The position numbers were made by a program, and so were the translations under genes. The notes beneath the pieces were generated by a model. The model was not told the DNA's origin. It was given only the letters and a program-made list of their open reading frames with translations, and searched no databases. A DNA stretch of 64,000 bases from Adiantum capillus-veneris (Eukaryota > Streptophyta > Polypodiopsida > Polypodiales > Pteridaceae). Below, piece by piece: positions 45,376-57,042 of the stretch. Location: contig CM043951.1 in the NCBI GenBank assembly GCA_014529385.2, positions 107,163,384-107,227,383 of the forward strand, written 5' to 3'. Position 1 is the first letter of the stretch. The number at the start of each line of letters is the position of its first letter.

Positions 45376-45611
45376 GTAGGGTTCTCGCTATTTTATTTCT
45401 TTACAAGAAACAAATTTAAAGTGAACAAATACTGTTAAGGGCACTAGTTTTGGTGCCAATAGTTTCCGTGTCTACAATTGGTGTCATGTGAAGTGTCCTT
45501 TCAAGTTCCCAGCTTGGTTGTTCAATTTTGTTGAATACATATGTGATTCGTTGGTGGCTTGAACGCCCTGCACGGTGAGAATGTTTTTTTGGCTTTTTTG
45601 AAAAGGCTACT

Positions 45612-45750
45612 TCAAAGAAAGCTTATTACGGAGCTAAAGAACAAGTTTATTCAAAGAAAGCTTATTACGGAATTAAAGAACAAGTTTATCCAAAGAAAGT
45701 TTATTATGGAATTCAAAGAAAGCTTATTACAGAATTAAAGGAACAAGTTC
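45612..45750 (+). repeat. 39-bp minisatellite in DGAT1 intron 4
   Basis: Units starting TCAAAGAAAGCTTATTACGG at 45612, 45651 and 45690 (last slightly changed), then a shortened unit at about 45712. The unit length is a multiple of three, so frames stay open through it (for example QRKLITELKNKFI repeated), but there is no evidence that it is coding. Confidence 0.92.
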
Positions 45751-46823
45751 AAAGATTGAATACAGGAGGATGCTATAAGGGGGACATTGACTAGCTTTAA
45801 CAGGGGAAGAGTTTCTTTTGCACATTAGAATCACCATGAAGAATAGGGTTTACATCTGAAGCCTGACACTAAGGGAAAGTAGATCGGGAGAAGTAATTTG
45901 GGATAACTTAGAGCATATGAAATTTGGTGTTGGAGTCTCTAAGAGGGTGGGCAGGTCAGCCAGTTGTCAGAAATCATTGTGAAATTGTCTACAGAGCAGA
46001 GATGATTGATTAGAGCCTAGATCTGGCTTGATCCTTCCATGCAAGCTTACTACGCATGCAGTGGGGACCAGAGGTATTCTTGTCCTATGGGATGCCAATG
46101 AAAGCATGGACTAGCTGAATGTGTGTTCAAGCTCAGCCTGTGGCTCCTGGGTCGAAAATTCTGATCATGCTATGAATGCAATCATCTTATACCTATGAGG
46201 TGAGCCATTACCTGCACCCCCATGTATCTAAAGAGGGGCTGACCGTGCGTGCGTGCAAATAGCACTAATATTTATGGAGAGATTATTTTGGCATTTTCCA
46301 TCTTGGATGCTTCTTGCAACAGAGGCAAATTGCTGATGCCATATGTCTTGGTATCTTTACTTCACCTTTTCAGGTGTTATTCTTATTCCAAAGGTTTGAA
46401 GTGGCAGCTATCCCATGCTTTGTGGCATCATTTTCTGAAGAGGCCATTTTGGAAACGCTTTTGGCTATTGCAATATTTCCTGGTCGTTTTTTTCAGTATC
46501 GTACCTTCTTTCTTTGGCTCTAACATCTGTTTCTTTATATCATATTGTAGTCTGGCATTTCCCTAGAATTTTAATGGCATCATTATGGATCCTATTGCAC
46601 ATTCAAGTGCAGAAGTAAAAGTGTGATGTGCTGTATGCTCTCTGTGGGTACCTTTCTATGTAATGTGCACAAAGTCTCACCCTCAAAAGAATCACATAGA
46701 CATTGGAAATGACAACTACGCAGATAACCACGAAACAGAAATTGACTGTAAAACAACACATTTGGTCCTCAAGGCTCAGCCGAAGCAATCAACTCACAAT
46801 GTATCATCTACAAGAATTGACAG
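45751..46823. other. Presumed DGAT1 intron 4, no exon recognised
   Basis: Short hydrophobic frames at 46249-46566 do not resemble DGAT1. A possible exon-like AG...GT segment at about 46317-46372 (RQIADAICLGIFTSPFQ) was examined and not accepted. Confidence 0.45.
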
Positions 46824-47280
46824 GTTTCAGTCTCATCTCCAGATCAAGGACGGACAGGATACAGTGGGTTTGTCTAGGCTCAACTATGCATGGAGTGTGC
46901 TGTGAGACTGTGCCAGACACAAGACTCCAAACCAAGATCGATTGTTAATAGATCCATGACTGATATCATCCATAGTTTATGCAAGAGCAAAAAATTTCCA
47001 TTGGAAGGGGATATGCTGAGTTGACTATGGTGGATGGTAAGCCAGGTAGGTGATGGCGTGAATACAAAACATTCATTTCCCTACCAAAGTAAGGTCCAGT
47101 GGTCTAGTGGTCCAACAGTCCTTGACTTGAACTAGTCCAAGACTAGGACTAGTCTCATTACCCTGTCCACCATCCATGTGAAATTAAAGCACTATAGATG
47201 GGCTACAGGCTGCCCGGCACAAGATCACTCACGTCTTAGTGAGTCTGCTGAGAAGGCTAAAGAGATTCCAAAGCAACATA
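46824..47280 (+). repeat. Diverged dispersed repeat, copy 1
   Basis: Shares with 48330-48740 the blocks GTCTAGGCTCAACTATGCA...CAGACACAAGACTCC and GGGCTACAGGCTGCCCGGCA(CAAGATCACTCAC), in the same order and similar spacing. Identity unknown; the pattern suggests two old copies of one transposable element. Confidence 0.6.
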
Positions 47281-48329
47281 GAATCTGGTACGGAACCGAA
47301 GATTGAAAAGTATAAAAAATACTGAAAGAACAGTATTTGCATAGATGGAGGAGAGTCGTCAAAACTGCTGCCCCAAACTATCGTTGGAATCGTGGCTGGA
47401 GGAAGGAATGTCATCCGTCTGTGGTGTTCGCACATACCTCGTGAATTGAGAAGAGGGGGGTGCCATCCGAGAAGGGCGATGAACATGGTGGTCGTAGTGA
47501 GACTTGTCTGAGGGGATGGAGCATACATCTGATTGAATAAAGCTCTATCAATAATGGGCAACGGGAACTGTGGCACTGACTGAGGAAAGCCCTGAAACTA
47601 AGGGAAAGTACAGTGGGCAGGCAGGCAGATGCATTCTGCAAGGAAGTGATACTGCCAATCACGAAATCCTCAATCTGAGACCTCAAATCTTCCATCTCCT
47701 ATGTAAGTAGGAGGTTAGTGCGACTTCAATTCGTAGGTGGTAGAGGAAAAGCATCTGGAAAAGGAACATTACTCTCATAGAGCTTGGTAGTACCACAGGT
47801 TGCACATTGCTGGCCAAAAAGTTTGCGGTAGATAGAGATGCTTGTCAGCCAGGGATCTCAGGCACATTTAGGATTTGCACCAGCACGTTGCCTGTGTCAA
47901 GGCTTGTTTTGGCCATTTTATTATTTCTAAGATGAGGGTTTTATTTTTGGTCATGTTATTGGGGACAAATATTTTCCTGACCTTGCCATGGCTCACCATA
48001 TGTGGCCTAGGGAGCTCTGTCCTTTTGTCTTGTTTCCCATCTGGAGTCATTGGGCTCCCCATCCTTTCACTCATCTATCTCTCTCTTCTCTCGTGCCATT
48101 GTCTCTTTTCTCTATGTAGCGGAAATAATGTGTCGTGCTCTCTACAGTGGGTGCTCCTGAGTGCAATGTGAGTTCGTTCTCACTCCAACAGATTGAAAAC
48201 ACAGAAGACTATGAATAACAAAGCAAACAACACCACGACTCAAAGTAACCTGAATAGCATGGGACTCGACTAACTCAAAGAAACCAATACACACTCTGGC
48301 ATGGCAGCACACTCAGCTCTAGCCCAGAA
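47281..48329. other. No gene recognised
   Basis: Short frames on both strands without known domains. Confidence 0.45.
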
Positions 48330-48740
48330 CTCACGGGTACAATGGGGGTGTCGAGGCTCAACTGTGCAGGGATGGTGTAGACGTGCTGTGCATGAACTCA
48401 AGATGCCAGATTCAAGACGAATGGCCATACAAAGTAGATGATGATGATGATGATAGATCTCGACGACTGGCACCAGCCACACATATGTATCTTCTTAAGA
48501 GCCACCAATGGCTAGCACATATCCCAATCCAGCTAAGCTTATCTCCAAACTGAGGTGGTGGTGATCTGGCCACGGTGTCCACTAGACCACCATCCGTATC
48601 ACTTGCCACATGTCACTGCCCAGGCGAGAGTCCGTCAAGAACTCTTTATGAATTGTGACCATTTGAAACTAACTGCTTGTCCTTTGCCAGTGACACTGTA
48701 GCCTTGCTACAGGTTGCCCGCCACAAGACCACTCACCGGC
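48330..48740 (+). repeat. Diverged dispersed repeat, copy 2
   Basis: Contains GTCGAGGCTCAACTGTGCA and TTGCTACAGGTTGCCCGCCA(CAAGACCACTCAC), matching copy 1 blocks about 1.5 kb upstream. A (GAT)n-like stretch lies at about 48440. Confidence 0.6.
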
Positions 48741-48753
48741 CCTGTGAGAAAAA

Positions 48754-48967
48754 ACACTGATACTGGAAGGAAGGAAAAAATGTAGCTAATGAGACTGAAG
48801 AAGCTGATGTAGGTATTTGCAGGAGATGATGAAGAAGTACGAGCAACTCCGCTAGAGAGAACACTGAAACTAGAAGGAAGGAAAAAATGTAGCTACCCAG
48901 ACTGAAGAAGCTGATGTAGGTATTTGCAGGAGATGATAAAGAAGTACGAGCAACTCCGCTAGAATGA
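48754..48967 (+). repeat. 107-bp tandem duplication
   Basis: Two adjacent copies of CTGGAAGGAAGGAAAAAATG...GAGCAACTCCGCTAGA with few differences. GCTGATGTAGGTATTTGCAG begins at 48803 and 48910. Confidence 0.93.
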
Positions 48968-49247
48968 GATAATTTATCCAGCAAGCAAAAACTGAAGAAG
49001 ACCCAAGCAATGACCAAAACACCGAAAGTCACAAAGCTACAAAATATGAGAAACAGGGAATAGGGGGTTGATGGAGAGGGGCAGACTAGAAAAATGCATT
49101 TTTCCATTACAAAGAAAATAAGAGAAACCTTGAAATGCTTCTAGTTTTAGGTCAAGATTCGAAGCTGTTGCAGGTAATTACACTAAAATTGCCGAGTTCC
49201 CTTCCAGGCAAGCTTGAATTCGAAGCTGTTGAAATATCTCGGACCGA

Positions 49248-49616
49248 GGAGGGAAGGCTGAGAAGGTGGATAGGGGAGGTTGAGGAGGGGGGTAGGGGCA
49301 AGGGGGGTGGGTAGGGACGAGGGTAGGGGTGGAGAGGGGCGAGGGGGGGAGGGTGGGTAGGGGTGAGAGCAAGGGGGGAGGGGGTGGGGAGGGGCAAGGG
49401 GGGACTGGAGTAGGTAGGGGCGAGAGCAAGGAGGAGGGGGTGGGGAGGGGCGAGGGTAGGTAGGGGCGAGAGCAAGGGGAGGGGTGGAGAGGGGCGAGAG
49501 CAAGAGGGGAGGGGGTGGGTAGGGGCGAGGGGTGAGGGGGTGGGTAGGGGTGAGAGCAAGAGGGGAGTGAGGGGAGAGAGGGGAGGGAGGGAGCGGGTAG
49601 GGGCGAGAGGGTGTGG
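49248..49616 (+). repeat. G-rich minisatellite
   Basis: About 370 bp of GGGTGGGTAGGGGCGAGAGC and AAGGGGGGAGGGGGTGGGGA variants with unit lengths of roughly 20-45 bp. Almost pure purine plus T and C at fixed places. The complementary strand gives open but meaningless Pro/Ser/Leu-rich frames. Many four-run G stretches could form G-quadruplexes. Confidence 0.9.
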
Positions 49617-50249
49617 GTATTTGCCCGAAGTTATATGGTTTCTGACATCTTCCTTCGGAGTGCAACTTCTGGCAAAGTGGGGGTATCCTGAAATGCTTAC
49701 CATGGAAACTGTTGCTAAATGGACTATTTTCTTATTTTTCTGAGTAATTTCTTTTTATTGAAATTAGAATATTTAAATATGTGCACTTGAACCGTAAGGT
49801 TAGGAATTGTAGATCTATTGGAATTATTAAAAGCCATCAGGAACCGAAAACTCTAATGCGTCATATGATGGGTGACATTAAGCATCGCGAAGAGGTTGTA
49901 CCGTTAGTTCGGTAGGAGAGAGCGGGAAACAGATATTCTCGATGCGTCACGTGATGGGTGACGGGAGCATCGGAAAGGGGATAGTCCGTGGGTCTGGCAG
50001 GAAACCCGAACTAGAAAAAGAAATAGCGTAAAGACGCAAGCACAAGAATAAAGATGGGTTCTAAGAAGCTTTTCTTAAAAAAAAACCAGAATATTTTAAG
50101 TGTTTTTTTGGGATAAGCAGACGCTTTCTCGTGAGGATCTGTGCCTGAGAACTGCACCTACGGATGCTCTGAATGTGCGTGTGTAGCATCAATTTTCAGC
50201 TCACTCAGTTCTATTGAGTTTTGTCCAAGTTCACATTTTTTTATTGGAA
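49617..50249. other. No gene recognised
   Basis: Two near-copies of a motif GATGCGTCA(Y)GTGATGGGTGAC (about 49855 and 49940) are the only internal structure seen. Confidence 0.5.
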
Positions 50250-51032
50250 GTGATTAGCCGCCCACTTAATAAGTGGGCAGCCCATTAAAAATAAAGCAAG
50301 ACTCATAAAAAAAAGCATCAATGATCTTTGTACGGCTGTTTTTACAGCCAACGCAACTCTCTCTCCTCTCTCTAGTTGCAAAAACAGCCAGCTCAAGACT
50401 CTCTCCTTTCTCTAGTTGCTAGCGCTAGCCCTCCGGGTTCGGACCGGCTATTCCTGCTGGTCCTCGAAACCTATAAAAACAACACTCGCCCCCTCTATTG
50501 GACAGAATTTTGCCAGCGCTAGCTTGGGAAGGAGCTCTGCCGAGAAGAAGAAGAGATTGATCGCGAGACTACGGAGCACGGAAGTCGCTTTTCCGTGCAA
50601 AGAGCGACAGGTATCAATTGTGGATTCGCCATACGAATTGTTGTCCCGTGTTTGTGTGTGTTTGCAGGTACTTCATCGCGAAGGAGAAGCGGGAAGGCCT
50701 CGGCCTACGCTTGGGAGTTCTGAGAACGAAATTCGAAAATTGTTTGGGGAACCTGAACTCCGAGGACAGACGAAAAAACTTAAAAGGATTGAGAGCTCGT
50801 CTCTCGGATTTCCCTCACGGGAAGGAACGGCCATCGAGTCTGAGAATTAGAACGGAGGGGTTTTCTTCGGTTCTTTTGCTTGTAAAAAGATTCTCCCTAA
50901 TAAAGATTCTCTTTAAGGGGGGGGACCAACCATCTTCTGGTTCCAAATATCGTGTTGAACTTCTCCCTCAACTCTATTTAGTTGAAAGATTATTTATTTT
51001 CAGCTTGTTGATTATTTGTGTGCTTTGTGACA
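50250..51032 (+). repeat. 5' LTR of gypsy 2 (start approximate)
   Basis: The right end is fixed by TGTGACA followed by the primer-binding site. A TATA-like CTATAAAAACA lies at about 50471-50481. The left end is a guess, because no second LTR is available for comparison. A perfect 19-bp palindrome GCCCACTTAATAAGTGGGC lies at about 50260. Confidence 0.6.
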
Positions 51033-51033
51033 G

Positions 51034-51045
51034 TGGTATCAGAGC
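51034..51045 (+). promoter_or_regulatory. Primer-binding site of gypsy 2
   Basis: TGGTATCAGAGC one base after the LTR terminal CA; initiator Met-tRNA type. Confidence 0.93.
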
Positions 51046-51099
51046 TCGGATTCCTCGCTTTCTTTGCAAAGGAGGACGATTCTGGGAAGGAATGGGAAG

Positions 51100-52304
51100 A
51101 ACCATGACGAGCCACGGAAGAACCGTTGAAGACGAACTTCAACAAGTGCTAGCTCAACTCGCGGAACTGTAACAAGTTATTTCGTTGCCGACTGTCCAAA
51201 AGGCTTTGGATGGAATCAAGAAGCCGCAAGGAACGGATGCTGATGGGCGTAAGGAAAATCCTGCCAATGGAAGCAAACGCAAGAGGATGGTTCGAAAAGA
51301 GGTGCCGAAATGCACAAGGGATCTCCGGATCAGGACAAACAACTTTCCAAGAGCAAGGGTCAAGAAAAAGAACTTTCTCTTAACAAAAGCAAGGACGTCT
51401 CTATCTCTTCTCCATCATACTCTCTTCACTATACTACTACATCTACTTCTCATACAGTATCTAAATCTTCTCCCGAGAAGAAAACTCCTACTACTTTCCT
51501 ACATAATACTAAAGAGAAGCCCCAATTCAAGAGGGATAACTGCAGACGTCACCGCAAGATGCGGATTTTCAAATCCGGGACAAGGATGTGACGTTTGACA
51601 ACTACACAGGATGGAAAGATATCTCCAAGGCACCAGGCAGTTTGAAGTTGCTTTTGCCAATGGAAACTTTACTGAAAAATCCAAGTTGCGTCACGTTGGG
51701 ATGCATCTCAAGGAGACTGCAAGCAACTGGTGGTTAGCCAAAATTTTGAAAGGTACACATGTCAGAACGTGGACTCAATTCAAAGCTGAATTTTATGAAC
51801 AATTTCTTCCACCTGATTTCGAGAAGGACATTTGGAAGGAATGGGGTTGGCTTGCCCAGAAGGAACAAGAGAAAGTCACGGGCTTATGTCGACAAGTTTT
51901 GGTCGGTTCTTCTGGAAGTTACGTCTTTTATGAAGATTTCCGACGAGGAGAAGATGCGAAAGTTTGAAGCAGGCCTTCAACCCCTGCTTCAGAAGAGCAT
52001 GAAGGTGTACCCACACGACACCCTTCAACGGATGATGGAGTTGGCAATCATTGCGGAGGATCTACATTCCACTGGTACCCCCAGACGAATGGAACATAGC
52101 ACATATCGTGCAAGGCAAAGAGCGGTTTATGATGACCATGGCAACCAAGGCAAAAAGCGTCCCCCAGAGGACCCGGACCAACCTAAGAAGCCAGAGGGTA
52201 CCGGAAAATGGCTCAAGTATCTCACGCCGTAGCAAGTACATACCTTCAAAGAACAAGGAAGGTGCTTCTATTGTGGTGAGAAAGGACACATGAAGACCGA
52301 CTGC
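51100..52304 (+). pseudogene. gypsy-2 gag with zinc knuckle
   Basis: Gag core: EVAFANGNFTEKSKLRHVGM, HLKETASNWWLAKILKG, VRTWTQFKAEFYEQFLPPDF. After a frameshift at about 51890 it continues DEEKMRKFEAGLQPLLQKSM and MMELAIIAEDLHS. One TAG at 52230-52232 separates it from the knuckle CFYCGEKGHMKTDC (52263-52304), which is in the same frame, so only a CAG-to-TAG type change breaks gag from protease. A further mutated leader frame precedes 51611. Confidence 0.87.
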
Positions 52305-52874
52305 CCTGTTCGGCAGCAACGGCAGGAACAAGCATCTTTGAAGAAGGAACAATCGAAGAAGGAACCCGCTCCACCGAGCTTGAATTCCGTTCCTGATGTG
52401 CAAGGGATTACAAAAAGTGAGAAAGGGAAGCGTCAGCTCCTTAAAAGGTTGGGGATCAACCAGCAGGTGTTGATCCTCTATGACCTTGGATCGACAAACA
52501 ACTTCATCTCATCAGAAACTGCGGAACGCTTGGGCCTCACATCGGCTCAGCTTGGAACTCCAGTCACTTCCGGATCGGCATTTGAGGGGTTGACCACCAA
52601 TGCAACTCCCGTGCAAGGACAACTCAATCTTCGGATTGGCGAGTACAAGGACCGCGAATGCTTTTTGATGGCACCCATCGAGGGATGTGATATCATCTTG
52701 GGTATGCCATGGCACTACTATATGCAACTGGTCCCAAATTATGTAGAAAAGACCCTCGCTTTTGAGCATGAGGGCAAGAACATTAAAATTTTTGCCGATG
52801 CAAGGGACTGGCTATTCTCTATTGTAATCCATATCTCCATTAAGAAGGAATTAAAGAAGTGCATTTTTGCTTGA
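52305..52874 (+). pseudogene. gypsy-2 aspartic protease
   Basis: Open frame continuing from the knuckle: a Lys/Glu/Pro linker, then LILYDLGSTNNFISSETAER at about 52475-52530, GQLNLRIGEYKDRECFL and GCDIILGMPWHYYMQLVPNY. The usual active site D-S-G is D-L-G here, and ILGMPWL..... is the conserved flap-side motif. Probably part of a dead polyprotein; the frame stops before the RT. Confidence 0.87.
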
Positions 52875-52999
52875 TTTTCGCACGTGAAAGGGATAAAACT
52901 AATGAGGGTGCTCTCTAGTTTGGACATTGAACTTTTTCAATTTCTTGAAAAGTAAAAAGATTGTTTCACGGATACTCTACCGGACAAGCTACCTCTGGA

Positions 53000-54137
53000 A
53001 CATCCGGAAGATCATCGGATTGATCTTGTACCCGGTAGCTCTCCCCCAAACCAACCCCCTTATCGGGTTAGTCTTGCTTAGCAAGAGGAAATTTTGAAGC
53101 AAGTGAATGAGCTTCTGGAAAAAGGTCTAGTACGACCAAGTACTTCGCCTTAATGCTCTCCAGTTCTACTGGTGCTGAAGAAAGACGGCACGTTTCAAAT
53201 GTGCATAGATTACCGATCTCTAAACAAGATCACTATCAAGAATCTCTTTCCGATACCCCGGATTGATGATATTCTCGATAAGCTGCAGGGTGCAAGCATC
53301 TTTAGTCGCATTGACTTAAAGAGCGGGTATCATTAGATACGCACAGCCCCTGAGGATGTCCATAAGATTTCCTTTCGCACAACCTTTGGACTTTATGAAT
53401 TTTTGGTGATGCCTTTCGGCTTGACCAATGCTCTTGCCACATTCAATCAAATGATGGATCTAATTTTCAGCCCACACCGAGCTTTCATAGGAGTGTTCTT
53501 TAATGACATACTCGTCTTTTCAAAGACCGAGGAGGAACATTGGAAGCACTTGGACATAGTTTCAGGAATTGCGAAAGCATGAGCTACATGTGAATGTAAA
53601 GAAGAGTGAGTTCTTCCTCCCTGAGATACACTATCTCGGCCATATAGTCTCACACAATCAAGTGAGAATGGATCCCGTAAAGATCCAAGTCGTGCAAGAT
53701 TGGCAAACTCCCACTACGGTACATGATGCATGTAGCTTTTTGGGATTGTGTTCCTACTATCGGAGGTTTATCCGCGAAGGTTTATCCGAGGCTTTGTTCA
53801 AGTAGCAGGACCACTCCATGACCTAACAAGGAAGAAGATCTCTTTTAAGTGGGGATCGAGACAACAAGGTGCCTTTGATAGGCCAAAGTACCTACTAAGC
53901 CATGGAACTATTTTGATAGTGCCAGACTTAAGGAAACCATTCAAGGTTCATTGCGATGCTTCAAGTGATTGCATCGATGCAATGCTTAACCAAAAAGTCC
54001 ATGTAGTGGTTTATGAAAGTAGACGGCTTAAGGATGCCTCGATCTACGAGAAAGAACTTATGGCTGTGATTCATGCCTTGTCTACCTGGAAGCATTATCT
54101 TCTAGGAGTGGATTTTGTGATCAAAACCGATCACTAG
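53000..54137 (+). pseudogene. gypsy-2 reverse transcriptase and RNase H
   Basis: RT blocks: [77 protein letters not shown] and FFNDILVFSK at about 53494-53523, where the first catalytic Asp of FFDD is Asn. Connection: HYLGHIVSHNQVRMDPVKIQ. RNase H: KVHCDASSDCIDAML and YEKELMAVIHALSTWKHYLL. At least four nonsense codons (several at expected Gln or Trp positions) and frameshifts near 53560 and 53790. Non-functional. Confidence 0.9.
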
Positions 54138-54661
54138 AGTTTGCGGTATTTCCTTACGCAACGGAAATTATCCGAGAAGCAGATGCGATAGGCCAACTTT
54201 TTGTCCATGTTTCACTTCCAGATCCTTCATACGGCTGGGAGTAAGAATGTGGCTGCAGACGCATTGTCAAGACGGTCTAGGGTGAATGCAGTTACTTTTG
54301 TGTATCACCAAGAATTGGAATCACTTCTTGAGTTGTATCCGAACGACCCAGACTTCTTCCCCATTTGGAGTAAGTTACAGAACGGAGAGGATGAATATCC
54401 CTATTCTATTCGGGATGGTTACCTCTATCACCATCAAGCAATTTGCGTGGGAGAACCATTGAGAGAGAAAATCATGGAAGAAGCACATGCTTCACCTTAT
54501 GCGGGTCATCGGGGAATTCTTCCTACGACTTTAGCATTCGAAAGATATCTCTTTTGGCCAAGCCTTAGAGCAGACATTGATCAATATGTCAGGGAATGCT
54601 TGGTTTGCCAAAAAGTAAAGTATGATTGGCATAAGACGCTTGGGTTACTCCAACCTCTGCC
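54138..54661 (+). pseudogene. gypsy-2 RNase H end and integrase zinc finger
   Basis: Reads FLSMFHFQILHTAGSKNVAA and DALSRRSRVNAV, then the H2C2 finger HASPYAGHRGILPTT...CLVCQ (about 54484-54612), then KTLGLLQPLPV, the usual lead-in to the integrase core. The core itself is absent because element 3's LTR starts here. Confidence 0.88.
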
Positions 54662-55221
54662 TGTAACAAACTTGGACACTCCAAGTCAAAAATCAATCGC
54701 GACAGCACCAAATAACCACTTCAAAACAATTCACAGATCACAATAGATTTGCAATGGCCCGGCGGAGTTCCGTGCCTAGAGATATTGGCCCCAAAGACTG
54801 GCGCCCCTTTCGGTATTTCTTTTTATATTAATCAAATCAAAGTACAAGAGAGTGGCTAGGGTTTCACTCTCAGACTCTGCGTCCAGATGCTCTGAGAAGT
54901 GAGGCCCTCGCCACTAATTTAGAGGTTACAAGGGATGCACAACAGCAGAGCCCCAAAAGCTTCAAATCAAAAGCAATTGCTCTCTCTCTCACAGAGAGTC
55001 AAAACTTGAAAGCAAAAGCATTCTCTCTCTCTCTCTCTTTCTCATATTGTAGAGAAAAAGCAAAATTTGCTTCACTCATCATTTTTCAAATTTTTTTTTT
55101 TAGTAGCCTCTGCGATTTCCGAAAATTAGGAATTCTGGCAGAAATTAGGGTTTGCAAGAATTTTAGGGTTTTTGGCAGAAATTAGGGTTTTTGTTGTCTG
55201 CCACGTCATCACTTTGTGACA
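54662..55221 (-). repeat. 3' LTR of gypsy 3 (about 560 bp)
   Basis: On the minus strand it starts TGTCACAAAGTGATGACGTG directly after the polypurine tract AAGAGGGGGG (about 55223-55235). The proposed end, ...TTTGTTACA at 54662, gives TG...CA ends. It contains several AAACCCTAA-like and (GA)n stretches and a TATA-like AATATAAAAAG. Confidence 0.7.
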
Positions 55222-55817
55222 TACCCCCCTCTTGAAAGCATTGTAATCGACCGCGATTACGCCTACAAAACCGACAAAAGCCATAAACCGTCTTAGCAGA
55301 CACTGACTGTTAGTACCTACGTACTAGGAACACACATCTAGCACATGTACAAAATCGACAGTCACATCACACGACATCAGAGGACATCACAGGACATCAC
55401 ATGACATTCAACATTCATTCGGATCTTAGACCATGATTTATCGGCAATGTAGCTAGCAATCACATCTAGGTCCAATCGGGACCTCATCGATGTCCGATTG
55501 ACTAACCCCTATTGCAACCATGTCTATTCGAGATCAATCAGACCAAAATGCGGCAGTCATTTCGTCTATCAGTTCCTGCACTCACAAGAAGTTAAGAACA
55601 AATCAGTATCATTATCAGGAATTTCATTTCATAAAGTCATCCAGCAGAATACTGTCAGCTCTTAGTATCCCTGAAGCTCAAAGAGACATGAGTGACTTTA
55701 GTATCGAAATCGAGGCATCTGTTGACAAAGGAGTGGAGTAACTCCTCTCTTGTGCATTCCACTGTACCAGATCTTCGGCCAAGCTGAATTTCTGGGTTCC
55801 GTTTGGAGTAGACTATG
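55222..55817 (-). other. gypsy-3 3' untranslated region
   Basis: From the chromodomain stop to the polypurine tract. Contains short CACATCACAGGACATCACA-type repeats at about 55360-55400. No gene. Confidence 0.55.
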
Positions 55818-56249
55818 CTAAACCAAAACATCGAGGTAAAGTTTCACAATCCGAGGAGTATCTGCTAGGTCCTCCTCCTCCATCCACTTCGCATCAAATG
55901 CAGGAAAGTTCTTGAACTTAACCAAGAACCGCCTTCGGACTTTACCTTTCTTCGTATCGTTATGTGCCAAAATCTGTTCAGGAACAAGGATCTCCTCGTT
56001 TTCTTCCACTTCGGGTTGCTCATCAGGCTCCCTATCATCAGGCACATCACCCTTAACAGGTTTCAAGAGACTCACATGCAATGCATTGTGAATCCTCCAA
56101 GTATCTGGCAGTTTCAATCGGAAGGAGACATCATTTATCTTGTCAGTGATCTGGAAAGGTCCGTAGTATCGCATACTAAGCTTTGGAAAAAGCCTCTCCT
56201 TTCCCTTTTTCTTTCTTAGGCGTGTCTTCTCAAAAGTAAGAGCACCCAA
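55818..56249 (-). pseudogene. gypsy-3 integrase C-terminus with chromodomain
   Basis: A 144-codon open frame: KLSMRYYGPFQITDKINDVS, FRLKLPDTWRIHNALHVSLL, KPVKGDVPD, then the chromodomain EEILVPEQILAHNDTKKGKV, FLVKFKNFPAFDAKWMEEED. It is intact over its whole length. Chromodomains of this class bind histone marks or associated proteins and steer integration. Confidence 0.9.
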
Positions 56250-57042
56250 TCATCCTCCTTCAGTTTCAAGTCGCGACGATGGCGATCCGCTGCCTTTTTC
56301 TGTCGTTCTTGAGAGTCCTGCAAAGTCTCGCGAACCTTGGCAAAAGCCGTATCCAAATCTTGCGAATATTCATCCGCTTCAAATATCTAATCTTTCGTGC
56401 TCAGGAAGGATGGAACCTTCGCAGCACTTTCAACAATCTCACATGGCGTCTTCCCCGTCGAAGAGTGTATCGTGTTACTGTAGGCAAATTCCACCAAAGA
56501 TAGGTGCTTTTCCCATTGAGTCTTCTGATCCGAGATACAAGACTTCAATAAATCTAAAATCACTGAATTGGCAATCTCAAATTGCCCGTCAGTCTGCAAG
56601 TGGAACGATGACGAGAACTGCAACCGCGTGCCAATGTTCTCCCAAATTGCCTTCCAAAACAAACTCATAAATGTGGGGTCTTTGTCGGAGACAATCGTCT
56701 CAAACATGCCATGTAATCGAAAAATCATCGTGATCATTCTATGTTCTCGGGAGATCAAAAATGAAATCCATTTCAATACTTTTCCAGGGGCGGGTGGGTA
56801 TGGGTAAAGGCTTTAACAATCCCTGTGCCTTATGCCTGTCAAAATTGACCTTCTGGCATACTAAGCAACTGCGCACAAACTCTTCCACATCCTTTTTGAG
56901 TCTCGGCCAAAAAAAAGTATCTCTCTACCCCTTTCATGGTGGTAGCAATGCCGCGGTGACCCGTAAAAGGTGGACAGTGGCATTCAGTCATAACCTTATC
57001 CCTCAACGGCTGTGTAACGCACAACATAGTCTTTTTCATCAA
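56250..57042 (-). pseudogene. gypsy-3 integrase zinc finger and core
   Basis: Zinc finger: CHCPPFTGHRGIATTMKGVE (about 56960-57020), with the CxxC half disturbed by a frameshift. Core: MFETIVSDKDPTFMSLFWKA, IGTRLQFSSSFHLQTDGQFE and WEKHLSLVEFAYSNTIHSST. The core keeps the Asp of VSDKD and a Glu-containing QTDGQFE where QTDGQTE is usual. Frames are broken between pieces. Confidence 0.87.

Larger units (their letters stand above)
50250..54661 (+). mobile_element. Ty3/gypsy chromovirus 2, 3'-truncated
   Basis: Plus-strand element: 5' LTR (about 50250-51032), PBS, gag, zinc knuckle, protease, RT, RNase H and the integrase zinc finger, then an abrupt end at about 54661 in a GLLQPLPV motif, where the LTR of the oppositely oriented element 3 begins. 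It has no integrase core, chromodomain or 3' LTR. Confidence 0.88.

Noticed and set aside
46317-46372. Possible DGAT1 exon 5 (AG-bounded segment reading RQIADAICLGIFTSPFQ)
   Set aside because: The translation does not match the expected membrane-helix region of DGAT1, and the splice sites are weak.
49152-49703. Minus-strand Pro/Ser/Leu-rich frames up to 183 codons
   Set aside because: They arise from the G-rich minisatellite; all three frames are similarly open and no domain or start context supports a gene.
19305-51045. TGGTATCAGAGC strings as tRNA gene fragments
   Set aside because: They directly follow LTR ends and are primer-binding sites. No tRNA cloverleaf surrounds them.
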